Assembly: GCF_022414595.1 (NCBI RefSeq)
Contig: NZ_JADWYO010000002.1
Location: forward strand, 62,001 to 126,000
Source: Streptomyces sp. MUM 203J
GTDB taxonomy: Bacteria > Actinomycetota > Actinomycetes > Streptomycetales > Streptomycetaceae
Length of the DNA stretch: 64,000 nucleotides
Direction: 5' to 3'
Positions 28,836-35,922 of this stretch are shown piece after piece. Positions within the stretch are counted from its first letter, which is position 1. Each line of letters begins with the position of its first letter. A program made the position numbers and the translations under genes. The notes under the pieces are model-generated. The model saw only the letters and a list, made by a program, of their open reading frames with translations. It was not told the origin of the DNA and did no database searches.

Positions 28836-29096
28836 TTACTGGTTGCAGCGGCTTCCCGGCGTACGGCGTGCTGGGAAGCCTGGCCTGCGGAGTGCGGCCA
28901 GGTCGGGCTGGGGTTCGGCTGGCCCCTCCGTGGCGGGGCTGGGCGAGGGCTTGTCGAGGACACCTTCGATGCGGGCGATGGCGATCTCCGCGCGCAAGGC
29001 TTCGATCTGCGTACGGATGCCGCGCCCTACGAGGCAGAGCGCGATCAGGCCCGCAGCCGTTGTGCCCCACAAGATGACCTGGACGAGATTCGACAT
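28836..29096 (-). CDS. Small single-pass membrane protein
   Basis: An 86-residue protein: one N-terminal membrane helix (VILWGTTAAGLIALCLVGRG, residues 7-26), a short coiled-coil-like stretch (QIEALRAEIAIARIEGVLD) and a Pro/Arg-rich tail. GGGAGG lies about 5 nt before the ATG, supporting translation. It is convergent with the integrase (10-nt gap). The architecture resembles small membrane proteins of actinobacterial plasmids and prophages; function unknown. Confidence 0.65.
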   Translation of the reverse strand: MSNLVQVILWGTTAAGLIALCLVGRGIRTQIEALRAEIAIARIEGVLDKPSPSPATEGPAEPQPDLAALRRPGFPARRTPGSRCNQ

Positions 29097-29399
29097 GTTC
29101 CCTCCCGCTGGTGCTGGGCGCCGCCTGTCCGGGCTGGAGCCGTGTGCGGCCCCGGCGCTGTCCGGCGCGGGTGGGCAGGGTGTTGTCGCCTGCCCGTGGG
29201 GGAGAGCGTTCTGCGGGGACGCGTGCTATGAAAGCTAACTCTGTGTCTGAAAGCATGCAAGGGTTGAGGGCGGATTCTCGTCGTCCATGTCACATTGTGT
29301 GGGATCTGTGCTCATATGGCGGCTCGATCTGCTCTGTTTTCTAGCCATGATGCACTGGTCTTGCTGGGTGGATGTATGGAAGTGGGGCATGATGTGGCC
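29097..29399. other. 303-bp promoter region, A/T-richer than its surroundings
   Basis: Lies between the divergent membrane-protein gene and the XRE regulator. The part from 29225 to 29399 is clearly less G/C-rich, with ATGAAAGCTAAC and CTGAAAGCATGC sharing the direct repeat TGAAAGC. It probably contains promoters for both genes; no ORF is supported. Confidence 0.4.
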
Positions 29400-30263
29400 A
29401 TGGACTGGAAGCGACTAGGGCAGCTGCTCGCTGAGGAGCGGCAGGCGCTCGGTATGACTCAGCAGCAGATGGCGGCCCGCCTGGGCGTCAGTCGCCAGCC
29501 CGTCTACGCCATCGAGCACGGCGGCCCGTTCAAGCGGATCACCAGCACGATGCGCACCTACGCCCAGCTTGTCGGCTGGGAGGACGGTTCCATCGAAGCC
29601 GTCCTCGCAGGAGGTCAACCAGTCCGGCGTCAGAGAATCGGGCCAGCGGCTGTGGGGGAGCCGATCGCGGCAGAGGAACGAGCGAAGTCGCGAGCCGTAG
29701 CGGAGGACGGCATCAACCTGCCCCCGCGGATCAGGGCAGAGTCGACCGGCGGCGAAGTCCTCGACCACGGGGTCTTCGACCTCACCCCGGAGGACGCTGG
29801 CGAAGGCGTGCAACTGCTCGTCGTGGTGAAGAAGGGTGCGTCCCCTCAGGGGATTCTCCGGTATCTGGGGGAGGTGAAGCGCAAGGAGCGGGCGGGTAGC
29901 TTGATCGCCTTCCTGCGCGCCCGCCTCGACGACACAGCCGCGCAGGCGGCGAAGTGGCACGATCTTGAGTGCGAGATCCATGTGCGCCCGGACGAGGGGC
30001 TCCATGCGGCGATCGCGGCGTCCCGGATGCTGGAAGAGGTGCCCGGCGCCGTCTGTGACTGCGGCGGCCCGGCCCGCATCCTCGCTGAGGCCGACGCCAA
30101 GCGGCAGCTCATGGACGCCTACGCCGAGGTGGTGGACATGGATGCGGAGGGCGTCGAGCCCGAGTACGCGCACGGCCGCGCAGCCGGCCTTGGTCTCGCC
30201 GTTCGGCTTCTGGCCCTGCCGTACGCCGACCACCCCGACTACCGCGGCGAATGGCGCCCCTAG
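29400..30263 (+). CDS. XRE-family HTH protein fused to a DUF6221-like domain
   Basis: A 287-residue protein. Residues 1-70 form an XRE helix-turn-helix: LGQLLAEERQALGMTQQQMAARLGVSRQPVYAIE. From about 175 onward the sequence (LIAFLRARLDDTAAQAAKWHD, LECEIH, VCDCGGPARILAEADAKRQLMD, RLLALPYADHPDYRGEWRP) is the small DUF6221 protein commonly encoded alone in Streptomyces, including its CDCG motif and invariant C-terminus. The fusion is in one frame with no stop. It could be an element repressor whose C-terminal half senses a ligand; that is inference. Confidence 0.75.
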   Translation: MDWKRLGQLLAEERQALGMTQQQMAARLGVSRQPVYAIEHGGPFKRITSTMRTYAQLVGWEDGSIEAVLAGGQPVRRQRIGPAAVGEPIAAEERAKSRAVAEDGINLPPRIRAESTGGEVLDHGVFDLTPEDAGEGVQLLVVVKKGASPQGILRYLGEVKRKERAGSLIAFLRARLDDTAAQAAKWHDLECEIHVRPDEGLHAAIAASRMLEEVPGAVCDCGGPARILAEADAKRQLMDAYAEVVDMDAEGVEPEYAHGRAAGLGLAVRLLALPYADHPDYRGEWRP

Positions 30264-30398
30264 GCTGGGCCCAGCGAGGCCGGTCCACCCTCGTACGGAC
30301 CTCCCTCGCTTTTGGGCTCCCCATTCAACTACCGCTGTGGTTGGATGGCGCCACGCCAACGAGGGGGACCAACGCACTCATTGGTATGTGGGGGGACG

Positions 30399-30785
30399 AT
30401 GCGCGTCCTTGTCATGTGTGACAGCAGTGTGCCCGCCGGTCGCGTCCGTGTCACGGACGAGTATGACGGCCAGAAGCTCATTCGGATTTTCATCCTGTTC
30501 AGCCCGGCCGACGTCGACGAGTCAGCCCTCGACGAGGTGTCCGACGCCTTCACGATCCAGGCGCAGAAGTGGCTGGAACGGGGTGGACGGCCCAACTCGG
30601 GAGGACCGTACCGGGTCCTGGTGGAGCGGCGTAGCGATCTGCCAGACGCCCAGATTGTGGTCGACGAGACAGAGGTCGGCCGGACGCTCTACCTCATCGA
30701 CGAGGACGTCATGACGGAGGCCGGGGCGCGGGCGCTTGAGCGCATGCTGCGAGGGCGCGCTCTCACCTGGGGGCACCTCGACTGA
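30399..30785 (+). CDS. Hypothetical protein
   Basis: A 128-residue protein starting at an ATG 6 nt after GGGGGA. Predicted alternating strands and helices (MRVLVMCDSSVP; KLIRIFILFSPADVDESALDEVSDAF; RTLYLIDEDVMTEAGARALERML). I do not recognise the family. It follows the XRE-DUF6221 gene on the same strand and is followed by a hairpin terminator, so it may be the last gene of that unit. Confidence 0.6.
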   Translation: MRVLVMCDSSVPAGRVRVTDEYDGQKLIRIFILFSPADVDESALDEVSDAFTIQAQKWLERGGRPNSGGPYRVLVERRSDLPDAQIVVDETEVGRTLYLIDEDVMTEAGARALERMLRGRALTWGHLD

Positions 30786-30792
30786 GTGATGG

Positions 30793-30826
30793 TGCCGCCC
30801 CTCCCTTCGCCGGGAGGGGCAGCACC
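30793..30826 (+). terminator. Hairpin terminator
   Basis: GTGCCGCCCCTCCC (30793-30806) pairs with GGGAGGGGCAGCAC (30813-30826) with one mismatch, 7 nt after the stop of the preceding gene. Confidence 0.75.
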
Positions 30827-31057
30827 GCGTCGGCGCAGCCAATTGGGGGACCAACCTCGATGGGTGCGCCGACGTGCTTGAGGGCCCGCGAGAGGCCGTT
30901 CACCTGAACCTATGAGGTGGATGTATCCCGCACCAGATCCGGAGGATCTCGTTCCGCTTATGGTGCCGCCCTCAGGTTTACCCTCCTCGCCCGCAAGATC
31001 GCAAAAATTAGGGTCAACCCTAATCACAACTGATCATGCGGTCGGGAGCGTGGACGG

Positions 31058-31294
31058 GTGCCGCGCCCCACCCCTCCGACCGACAGGGTCCTCGCCCGCC
31101 GTCGAGCGGTCGGGGAGCAGATCCGCCGAGTCCGCGAGCACCACAACCTCACCCAGCACGACGTATGCGGCCGGAGCGGCATCGACATCGCCACCTACAG
31201 CCGGATCGAACAGGGCCACGCCTCACCGAAGCTGGACACGCTCATCCGCATCGCGGAGGCCATCGGTGTGGACCTCGCGGAACTCGTGCGATAG
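31058..31294 (+). CDS. Small XRE-family transcriptional regulator
   Basis: A 78-residue single-domain Cro/C1-type protein: VGEQIRRVREHHNLTQHDVCGRSGIDIATYSRIEQGHASPKLDTLIRIAEAIG covers helices 1-5 (split here at natural breaks: recognition helix near DIATYSRIEQG). It starts at GTG 31058. Such small XRE proteins usually repress their own or adjacent promoters. It is convergent with the minus-strand RiPP operon and could be its regulator. Confidence 0.85.
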   Translation: MPRPTPPTDRVLARRRAVGEQIRRVREHHNLTQHDVCGRSGIDIATYSRIEQGHASPKLDTLIRIAEAIGVDLAELVR

Positions 31295-31341
31295 CGCCCC
31301 GCCCAGCCTCAGGGAAGTCGGCCGGGACGCATCGGGCAAGC

Positions 31342-31662
31342 TCAGCCGGGCCTGCGGAAGATCTGGGTAGGCCGCCACGGCTCAGGCGCGGGCGGCAGAT
31401 TGCTGAAGCACGGGAGCGGTACGCGTGCAGCGTCCCCGGCCGTTCCCTGCCCTGTGGTTTCGAGTGCGCTCTCCCGGTCCTCTGTCACGCCGGCCGGTAC
31501 CCACTGGTGCCCGTCCCACTCGGTCACGCCGCGCGGTGCCTGCGGATTCACGTGCCCGCCGCGGGTCTCGCTGTCGCCCAGCGGGACAGCTCGGCGTTCG
31601 CCGGTCCGAGGCCGCCCTGCCTCCCGCCGGGCGGCCCACTCCTCCAGCGGCTCCTCGTCCAT
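31342..31662 (-). CDS. DUF6087 family protein
   Basis: A 106-residue protein beginning MDEEPLEEWAARREAGR, with GERRAVPLGDS and the EWDGHQWVPAG core typical of the DUF6087 family of small Streptomyces proteins. AAGGA lies 8 nt before the ATG. It is the last gene of the minus-strand run, starting 58 nt after the methyltransferase stop, and may be co-transcribed with the RiPP genes. Function unknown. Confidence 0.7.
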   Translation of the reverse strand: MDEEPLEEWAARREAGRPRTGERRAVPLGDSETRGGHVNPQAPRGVTEWDGHQWVPAGVTEDRESALETTGQGTAGDAARVPLPCFSNLPPAPEPWRPTQIFRRPG

Positions 31663-31720
31663 CGGACACATCCTTCCTGAGGTGTCGGTCCTGCGTCGTC
31701 TGAGGTGCCCGTCTAGGGCC

Positions 31721-32851
31721 TCACAGGGTGAGTGTCCACCCACCGCGTGACAGCGTCGTCCCACCATCCGGACTGATGGACACGCTGGCCCCGTACACGG
31801 GGAGTTCGCCGTGCTCCAGCCACCTCCAGCGGATCTCCTCCAGGGCGTTCCACAGGCGGCGCGGCCCGCCCTGGTGCACAGTGGCGCCCTGCTCGCCGGG
31901 CGCGGTGCAGGCGCGGGCCCAGGAGCCGTCGGGGTGGAGCATCCAGGCCGTGCGGCTGCCGTCGTCGTACTGCATGCGGTGTTCGATTCCGGGGACGGTC
32001 AGGGACAGCATCGACCACACTTCCCAGGCCTGCATGACGTTGATGACGGGGAAGGGGCTCGTCGTCACCTCGTCGCCGTCGCAGTGTCGTACTGAGGCGA
32101 ACAGGTCGTCGAGCATTGGCGGGTAGTCGTCGCCGGACCGGGTGGTCATGAACGCGGCCCGGTCCCACTCGATCCGTCCCTCGGCGCCGCCGTCGTCGGT
32201 CTTGTCGGCGGTCAGAATCAGCCCCGTGCCCCTGATCGTGGTCACGAGCCGTCCGCCAGCCCGCAGGGCCCGCAGCCAGGAAGCGGGGATGCGGGGCACC
32301 GAGACCATGGACATGATCCGGTCGAAGTCGCCGGGCAGGTCCCCGTCGGCGTCAGCGGTGACCACCTGGGGATGGAGGCCGACGCGGTCGAGGCGGGTTG
32401 CCGCGGCTTCGCTGAGGTACGGGTCGACGTCCAGGGTTGTGACGTGGTCGTCGCCGAGGCGGCGGCTGGCCAGGGCCGCGCTGTATCCCGATCCGGTCGC
32501 GATGTCGAGTACCTCGTCCGTCTCGCTGATCTTGGCGTGCTGGAGCATGGCCACGACCAGGCTCGGCAGAGTGGCCGACGAGGTCGGCGCGCCCGTGACC
32601 GGCTTCCCTTCGGTGGCGTGGTCCGCGTGCAGCGGCCCGACCCGGGTCACCACGGTGTGGTCCGAGTACGCGACGCGCGCCCATTCCTCCTTGTCCGACG
32701 GGCCGTCGGTGACGGTCCACCCGTCCGGGCCGGGTGTGTACCAGCGGGGTACGAACACGTGGCGGGGGACGGACAGGACCGCTTCCCACCAGCGTGACGT
32801 GGGGTGCAGGGCGGTGCGGGCGAGCTGTGCGGCGTGTGGTTTCCAGTCCAT
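31721..32851 (-). CDS. PCMT-like O-methyltransferase of the graspetide maturation system
   Basis: A 376-residue homologue of protein-L-isoaspartate O-methyltransferase, longer than housekeeping PCMT (about 210). Residues 87-103 (GAPTSSATLPSLVVAML) match the PCMT substrate/cofactor loop and 114-128 (VLDIATGSGYSAALA) the SAM site; the C-terminal about 150 residues are specific to the grasp-associated methyltransferase family. Enzymes of this family methylate an Asp in the cyclised precursor, and the ester collapses to an aspartimide (established for fuscimiditide). Its ATG overlaps the ATP-grasp stop (ATGA). Confidence 0.88.
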   Translation of the reverse strand: MDWKPHAAQLARTALHPTSRWWEAVLSVPRHVFVPRWYTPGPDGWTVTDGPSDKEEWARVAYSDHTVVTRVGPLHADHATEGKPVTGAPTSSATLPSLVVAMLQHAKISETDEVLDIATGSGYSAALASRRLGDDHVTTLDVDPYLSEAAATRLDRVGLHPQVVTADADGDLPGDFDRIMSMVSVPRIPASWLRALRAGGRLVTTIRGTGLILTADKTDDGGAEGRIEWDRAAFMTTRSGDDYPPMLDDLFASVRHCDGDEVTTSPFPVINVMQAWEVWSMLSLTVPGIEHRMQYDDGSRTAWMLHPDGSWARACTAPGEQGATVHQGGPRRLWNALEEIRWRWLEHGELPVYGASVSISPDGGTTLSRGGWTLTL

Positions 32852-33819
32852 CAGGCGGCCCCTCCTTGCAGTTCGTCAGCGATGGCCTGGGCGATAGGCT
32901 GTCCAGTCGCGCCCTGGATCCAGTCCCACTGCCCGCACGGGTTGACCTCCAGGAACCACCAGTTGCCGGACGGGTCCACGACGAAGTCCGCTGCTCCGTA
33001 CCGCAGATTCAGGCGGTCCATCAGCCTGCGCACGGCGGCCGTCACGTCCTCGGGCACGCTGATGTCGGAGTAGGAGAGCGACCCGTAGTCGCTGCGCCAG
33101 TCGATGTGCGCCGCGTCGCTTCCGGCGTCGATACGCGCGGCGAACATGCGCTCGCCTACGATCGTCAGCCGCACCTCATGGTCCTTGGCGACCCAGGCCT
33201 GGAACAGGTGCGCGGTCACCTTGACGCCGCGCAGATCGTCCAGGTCCTCGGCGGTCAGCAGCCGGGTGTAGACACTCTTGAGCCGGCCGTCCTCGACGAG
33301 GGCCGGGGACGATACGGGCTTGAATACGACCGGCCCCGGCGTCTGCCGGACGAACTCGGTCACGGACTCCGGCTGATTGGTGACCAGGGTGGCCGGGATG
33401 CGCAGGCCGCTCTCGCGGGCGGCGGCGAGCTGCACGGGCTTGTACTCGGCGCGGGCCATGGCCGTGGGGTGGTTGACCCACCGGCACTCCAGGGAGGACA
33501 AGATGCCACCGAGTCCGGCGCGGGCCTGGGCGGCGGCGAACCGCTCTTCTGGCCCGGACATGCCGTGCGGGAACTGGAACGCCCCGGGGGCGCGGTAGTA
33601 CACCGCGCCGACCCGGGACAGGTCCACCGCGCGGTGCGCGGTGGCCAGTCCGCCCGCCCATCCGTGCCGCTGGTCGATGCGTCCGGTCAGGGTCAGCCGC
33701 TGGGGGAAGTCCGCGGTGTCCATGCGGAACACTTCCACTCCACGGCTGGTCAACTCGGTCACGACCCTGTCTGTCGGCCAGTCGTCCGGGGCTGCGACGA
33801 TCAGGACGGGCGGCGTCAT
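32851..33819 (-). CDS. ATP-grasp RiPP macrocyclase (graspetide synthetase, SAV_5884-type)
   Basis: A 322-residue ATP-grasp ligase. It starts VLIVAAPDDWPTDRVVTEL, contains VYYRAPGAFQFPHGMS and the lysine loop VVFKPVSSP, and ends with the metal-binding YGAADFVV...FLEVNPCGQWDWIQ (291-301), a hallmark of ribosomal-peptide ATP-grasp maturases. It would join Thr/Ser hydroxyls to Asp/Glu carboxylates in the precursor, giving ester crosslinks. The true start is the ATG at 33819, which overlaps the precursor stop (ATGA); upstream in-frame codons overlap the precursor gene. Confidence 0.9.
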   Translation of the reverse strand: MTPPVLIVAAPDDWPTDRVVTELTSRGVEVFRMDTADFPQRLTLTGRIDQRHGWAGGLATAHRAVDLSRVGAVYYRAPGAFQFPHGMSGPEERFAAAQARAGLGGILSSLECRWVNHPTAMARAEYKPVQLAAARESGLRIPATLVTNQPESVTEFVRQTPGPVVFKPVSSPALVEDGRLKSVYTRLLTAEDLDDLRGVKVTAHLFQAWVAKDHEVRLTIVGERMFAARIDAGSDAAHIDWRSDYGSLSYSDISVPEDVTAAVRRLMDRLNLRYGAADFVVDPSGNWWFLEVNPCGQWDWIQGATGQPIAQAIADELQGGAA

Positions 33820-34118
33820 CAGTCCTTCGGCCCCTCGTCCAGGGGCGGCGGGTTCGACGTGGAGCCGTCCGGGACGGTCGGGGAGTGCGTGTTGGCCATG
33901 CACGTCAGCAGACCGCCGTCGTACGACACGTTCACCTGGCGGTCCTCGTCATAGAACGACGCGGGCACCTTCACGGCACCGGTGGAGTCCGGGGTCCGCG
34001 CGAAGCGCAGCGCCCAGGGCCGCGTGTCCGGCCCGGACGGAACCTCGAAACTCTGCGGCACACGGCCTCCGGCCTGTGCCATGGGGAAAGCCTCCCGCGA
34101 GAGGGCTGTGGTGGTCAC
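33819..34118 (-). CDS. Graspetide precursor peptide
   Basis: A 99-residue peptide. The leader carries the conserved RPWALRFA motif (33-40) typical of ATP-grasp-target RiPP precursors, and a FYDEDRQVNV segment (55-64). The C-terminal core after about residue 68 has hydroxyl donors Thr72, Thr77, Ser79, Thr81, Ser86, Thr87, Ser88 and acid acceptors Asp84, Asp94, Glu95, Asp99. Asp84-Gly85 is a natural aspartimide site for the methyltransferase. The GTG start is 5 nt after GGGAG; an internal ATG at 34082 is a weaker alternative. The stop overlaps the ligase start. Confidence 0.85.
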   Translation of the reverse strand: MTTTALSREAFPMAQAGGRVPQSFEVPSGPDTRPWALRFARTPDSTGAVKVPASFYDEDRQVNVSYDGGLLTCMANTHSPTVPDGSTSNPPPLDEGPKD

Positions 34119-34201
34119 TCCTGCTCCCTTGTGTGCTGGGTGGTGGAATTGAATGGGTGGTGCCTTCCTCCGGCGCTGGCCCGCATGAGGTCCCTCGGCC
34201 G

Positions 34202-34218
34202 CAGGAATCTGTTTCCTG
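34202..34218. promoter_or_regulatory. Candidate operator upstream of the RiPP operon
   Basis: CAGGAATCTGTTTCCTG is a perfect 6-5-6 inverted repeat 84 nt upstream of the precursor start. It could bind one of the XRE proteins of the island; no binding evidence. Confidence 0.35.
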
Positions 34219-34305
34219 TCCCCTGCATTCGGCGGCAGCGGACAGAAGATCGGGGGGTATCGCGAGGCCGCTACGGCGGCAGGGCGAGTACAGCGGTGCG
34301 CTTGC

Positions 34306-34659
34306 TCACCGGCCGACGACCGCCTGCGCGGTCAGGCTCTCGTAGTGCCAGCACAGCGTCCGCGCTGCCCTGGCCAGCTCCCGCATCTGCCGACGGTGTG
34401 CACGCTCGGTGAACGCACGTCCGATGTTGATCCAGAAGTCGGCCTCGCTCGTACAGCGCCGGACATCGTCCGCAGCTACGCCGCCAACGGTCAGGGCGTC
34501 GGCCAGAGCCGCGACCTCGGGCATCAGCACCCGCACGTGGCCACGCAGCCTCTCGGCCAGCTCATCCGCCTCGGCAGGCGAGACGGCGTCGCGACAGAGG
34601 ATTCTGTCTGCCGTCTCGCGGATCGTGGTGACGTCAACGGGACCGGCGGTGTGGCTCAT
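34306..34659 (-). CDS. DUF6415-like small helical protein
   Basis: A 117-residue, mostly helical protein: IRETADRILCRDAVSPAEADELAERLRGHVRVLMPEVAAL then RCTSEADFWINIGRAFTERAHR and ARAARTLCWHYESL near the end, as in the DUF6415 family of Streptomyces accessory regions. GGGAG is 5 nt before the ATG. It shares a pattern with the C-terminal part of the gene at 34864. Function unknown; same strand and close to the RiPP genes. Confidence 0.7.
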   Translation of the reverse strand: MSHTAGPVDVTTIRETADRILCRDAVSPAEADELAERLRGHVRVLMPEVAALADALTVGGVAADDVRRCTSEADFWINIGRAFTERAHRRQMRELARAARTLCWHYESLTAQAVVGR

Positions 34660-34780
34660 GGAACTCCCTGGTGAACCAGTGGGCGGCCTGCCCGGGAGCC
34701 GACGGTGTGCGTCGGCTCCCGGACAGGTGATTGAGCGGTGCGACCCATGACCCGATGCGGTCGCCATGGGGGTGTGTGGA

Positions 34781-34867
34781 TCAGTACCGGCCAGACGGCA
34801 CGGTGGCGGCGGCGGTCACGACGCCGAGGACGAGCAGCAGGTACAGGGCGAGCCCGAGCTTCGTCAC
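34781..34867 (-). CDS. 28-residue single-helix membrane microprotein
   Basis: GTG at 34867 overlaps the stop of the preceding gene (GTGA), then 28 codons and TGA. The peptide is one hydrophobic helix, KLGLALYLLLVLGVVTAAAT, with a short SGRY tail. Translational coupling and the clean transmembrane pattern support a real gene; its length hides it from usual gene calling. Confidence 0.55.
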   Translation of the reverse strand: MTKLGLALYLLLVLGVVTAAATVPSGRY

Positions 34868-35454
34868 TGCTCGGCCGCCAGGTGGTCCAGGTGCCGGATC
34901 AGGCACAGCACCGCCCGGGCCAGGCGCTGAGCGTGCGCGATCTGCGCGGGCAGAGCGGAGCTGGGCGCGTAGTCGAGCCGGGCCCGCGCCTCACCGACTC
35001 CGGCGAGTGCGCGCACCCCCGACGCTGCGCCCTTGGGCAGCCGGACGACGGCCCGCTGAACGGCGGGGATCAGCACCATCAGGTCACCCCGGTACGCCAG
35101 GCTCAGCCGCTGCACTTCCTCGGGTGAGGGCACGTCCGTGTCCTCGGAGAGCAGCCCTTTCGCGGCGGACGCCATCCGGGCGAGGTCGAGTACGGGCTCG
35201 GCGGAACCTCGCGGCCCCTGACCCGGCCTCGTGCCCACCGTCCGCGACCGGGCGTTGTCGCGCGCCACGCAGAGCCGGAGCCTCTCCTCCTGCGACAGCA
35301 GCCGCAGCCTGTCGGGCCTGGCGTCCCATTCCCGGCCACCGCCGAGGGGGCGCAGCTGTACGTACGGGCCGCAGTGCCCCATGACCTCCCCGACCCTGCG
35401 CGTCTTCTGGTCCTCGACCAGGTCGCCCACCCTGACCACGCCCGGCGCCCTCAC
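34864..35454 (-). CDS. Accessory protein: RVGDLVED-type N-domain plus DUF6415-like C-domain
   Basis: A 196-residue protein. The N-terminal 75 residues (VRVGDLVEDQKTRRVGEVMG, GPYVQLRPLGGGREWDA) match a small protein often found in Streptomyces mobile regions, with a predicted SH3-like beta fold. Residues 95-196 (VPSPEEVQRLSLAYRGDLMVLIPAVQ, HAQRLARAVLCLIRHLDHLA) are DUF6415-like. The GTG start at 35454 overlaps the stop of the gene before it, and its own stop overlaps the microprotein start, giving a tightly coupled chain. Confidence 0.7.
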   Translation of the reverse strand: MRAPGVVRVGDLVEDQKTRRVGEVMGHCGPYVQLRPLGGGREWDARPDRLRLLSQEERLRLCVARDNARSRTVGTRPGQGPRGSAEPVLDLARMASAAKGLLSEDTDVPSPEEVQRLSLAYRGDLMVLIPAVQRAVVRLPKGAASGVRALAGVGEARARLDYAPSSALPAQIAHAQRLARAVLCLIRHLDHLAAEQ

Positions 35455-35723
35455 CTGGACCCCCAGCCCAAGGCGCGGCAGCGCTCCGCCGGGGTGAGCA
35501 TGTAGGGGCGTACGAGGGCGGCAGTCTGGAGCACGAAGGACGTCGAACCCAGGACAGGTCGGCACCGGGCCACCGTGTGCACAACGCGATGGCGACGCTG
35601 AGGCGCGCACTCGGGACAGATGACCGTCGCTCTCCGCGCCCGGCTGCGGGCGTGCCGCCCCAGCATGCGGGATCCGGAGAGCAGCACTCCCAACATGCAG
35701 AGTGTTCGTGATAGGCAATGCAC
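35451..35723 (-). CDS. Small Cys/Arg-rich hypothetical protein
   Basis: A 90-residue protein with a short hydrophobic start (LSRTLCMLGVLLSGSRM), a basic stretch (GRHARSRARRATV), a CPEC motif and LTPAERCRALGW near the end. AGAAGGAG lies 6 nt before GTG 35723, and the stop overlaps the next start (GTGA). First gene of the minus-strand run; divergent from the XRE-TPR regulator. Not recognised. Confidence 0.55.
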   Translation of the reverse strand: MHCLSRTLCMLGVLLSGSRMLGRHARSRARRATVICPECAPQRRHRVVHTVARCRPVLGSTSFVLQTAALVRPYMLTPAERCRALGWGSR

Positions 35724-35843
35724 CGTCGACTCCTTCTCAGTCGGCCGTGCCCCGGGCCGTGACAGCGGCGCCGGGGTCTCGTGCTTGTGGTCGCACGGAC
35801 AGCATCGACTGGAGCGCTGCAATTGCGGGATGACCAGCGGGGG

Positions 35844-35858
35844 TTACCGAGGCGGTAA
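35844..35858. promoter_or_regulatory. Candidate operator in the divergent promoter
   Basis: TTACCG-AGG-CGGTAA is a perfect 6-3-6 palindrome in the 199-bp region between the minus-strand run (start 35723) and the XRE-TPR gene (start 35923). It overlaps TAATAC (35856-35861), a possible -10 box, so a bound protein would block transcription. The XRE-TPR protein is the obvious candidate binder. Confidence 0.45.
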
Positions 35859-35922
35859 TACACTCGTTGAGGCTTCTGTACGCCGCATGAGCGCGCGTAG
35901 GATCACTCCCGGAAGTTGGCCC

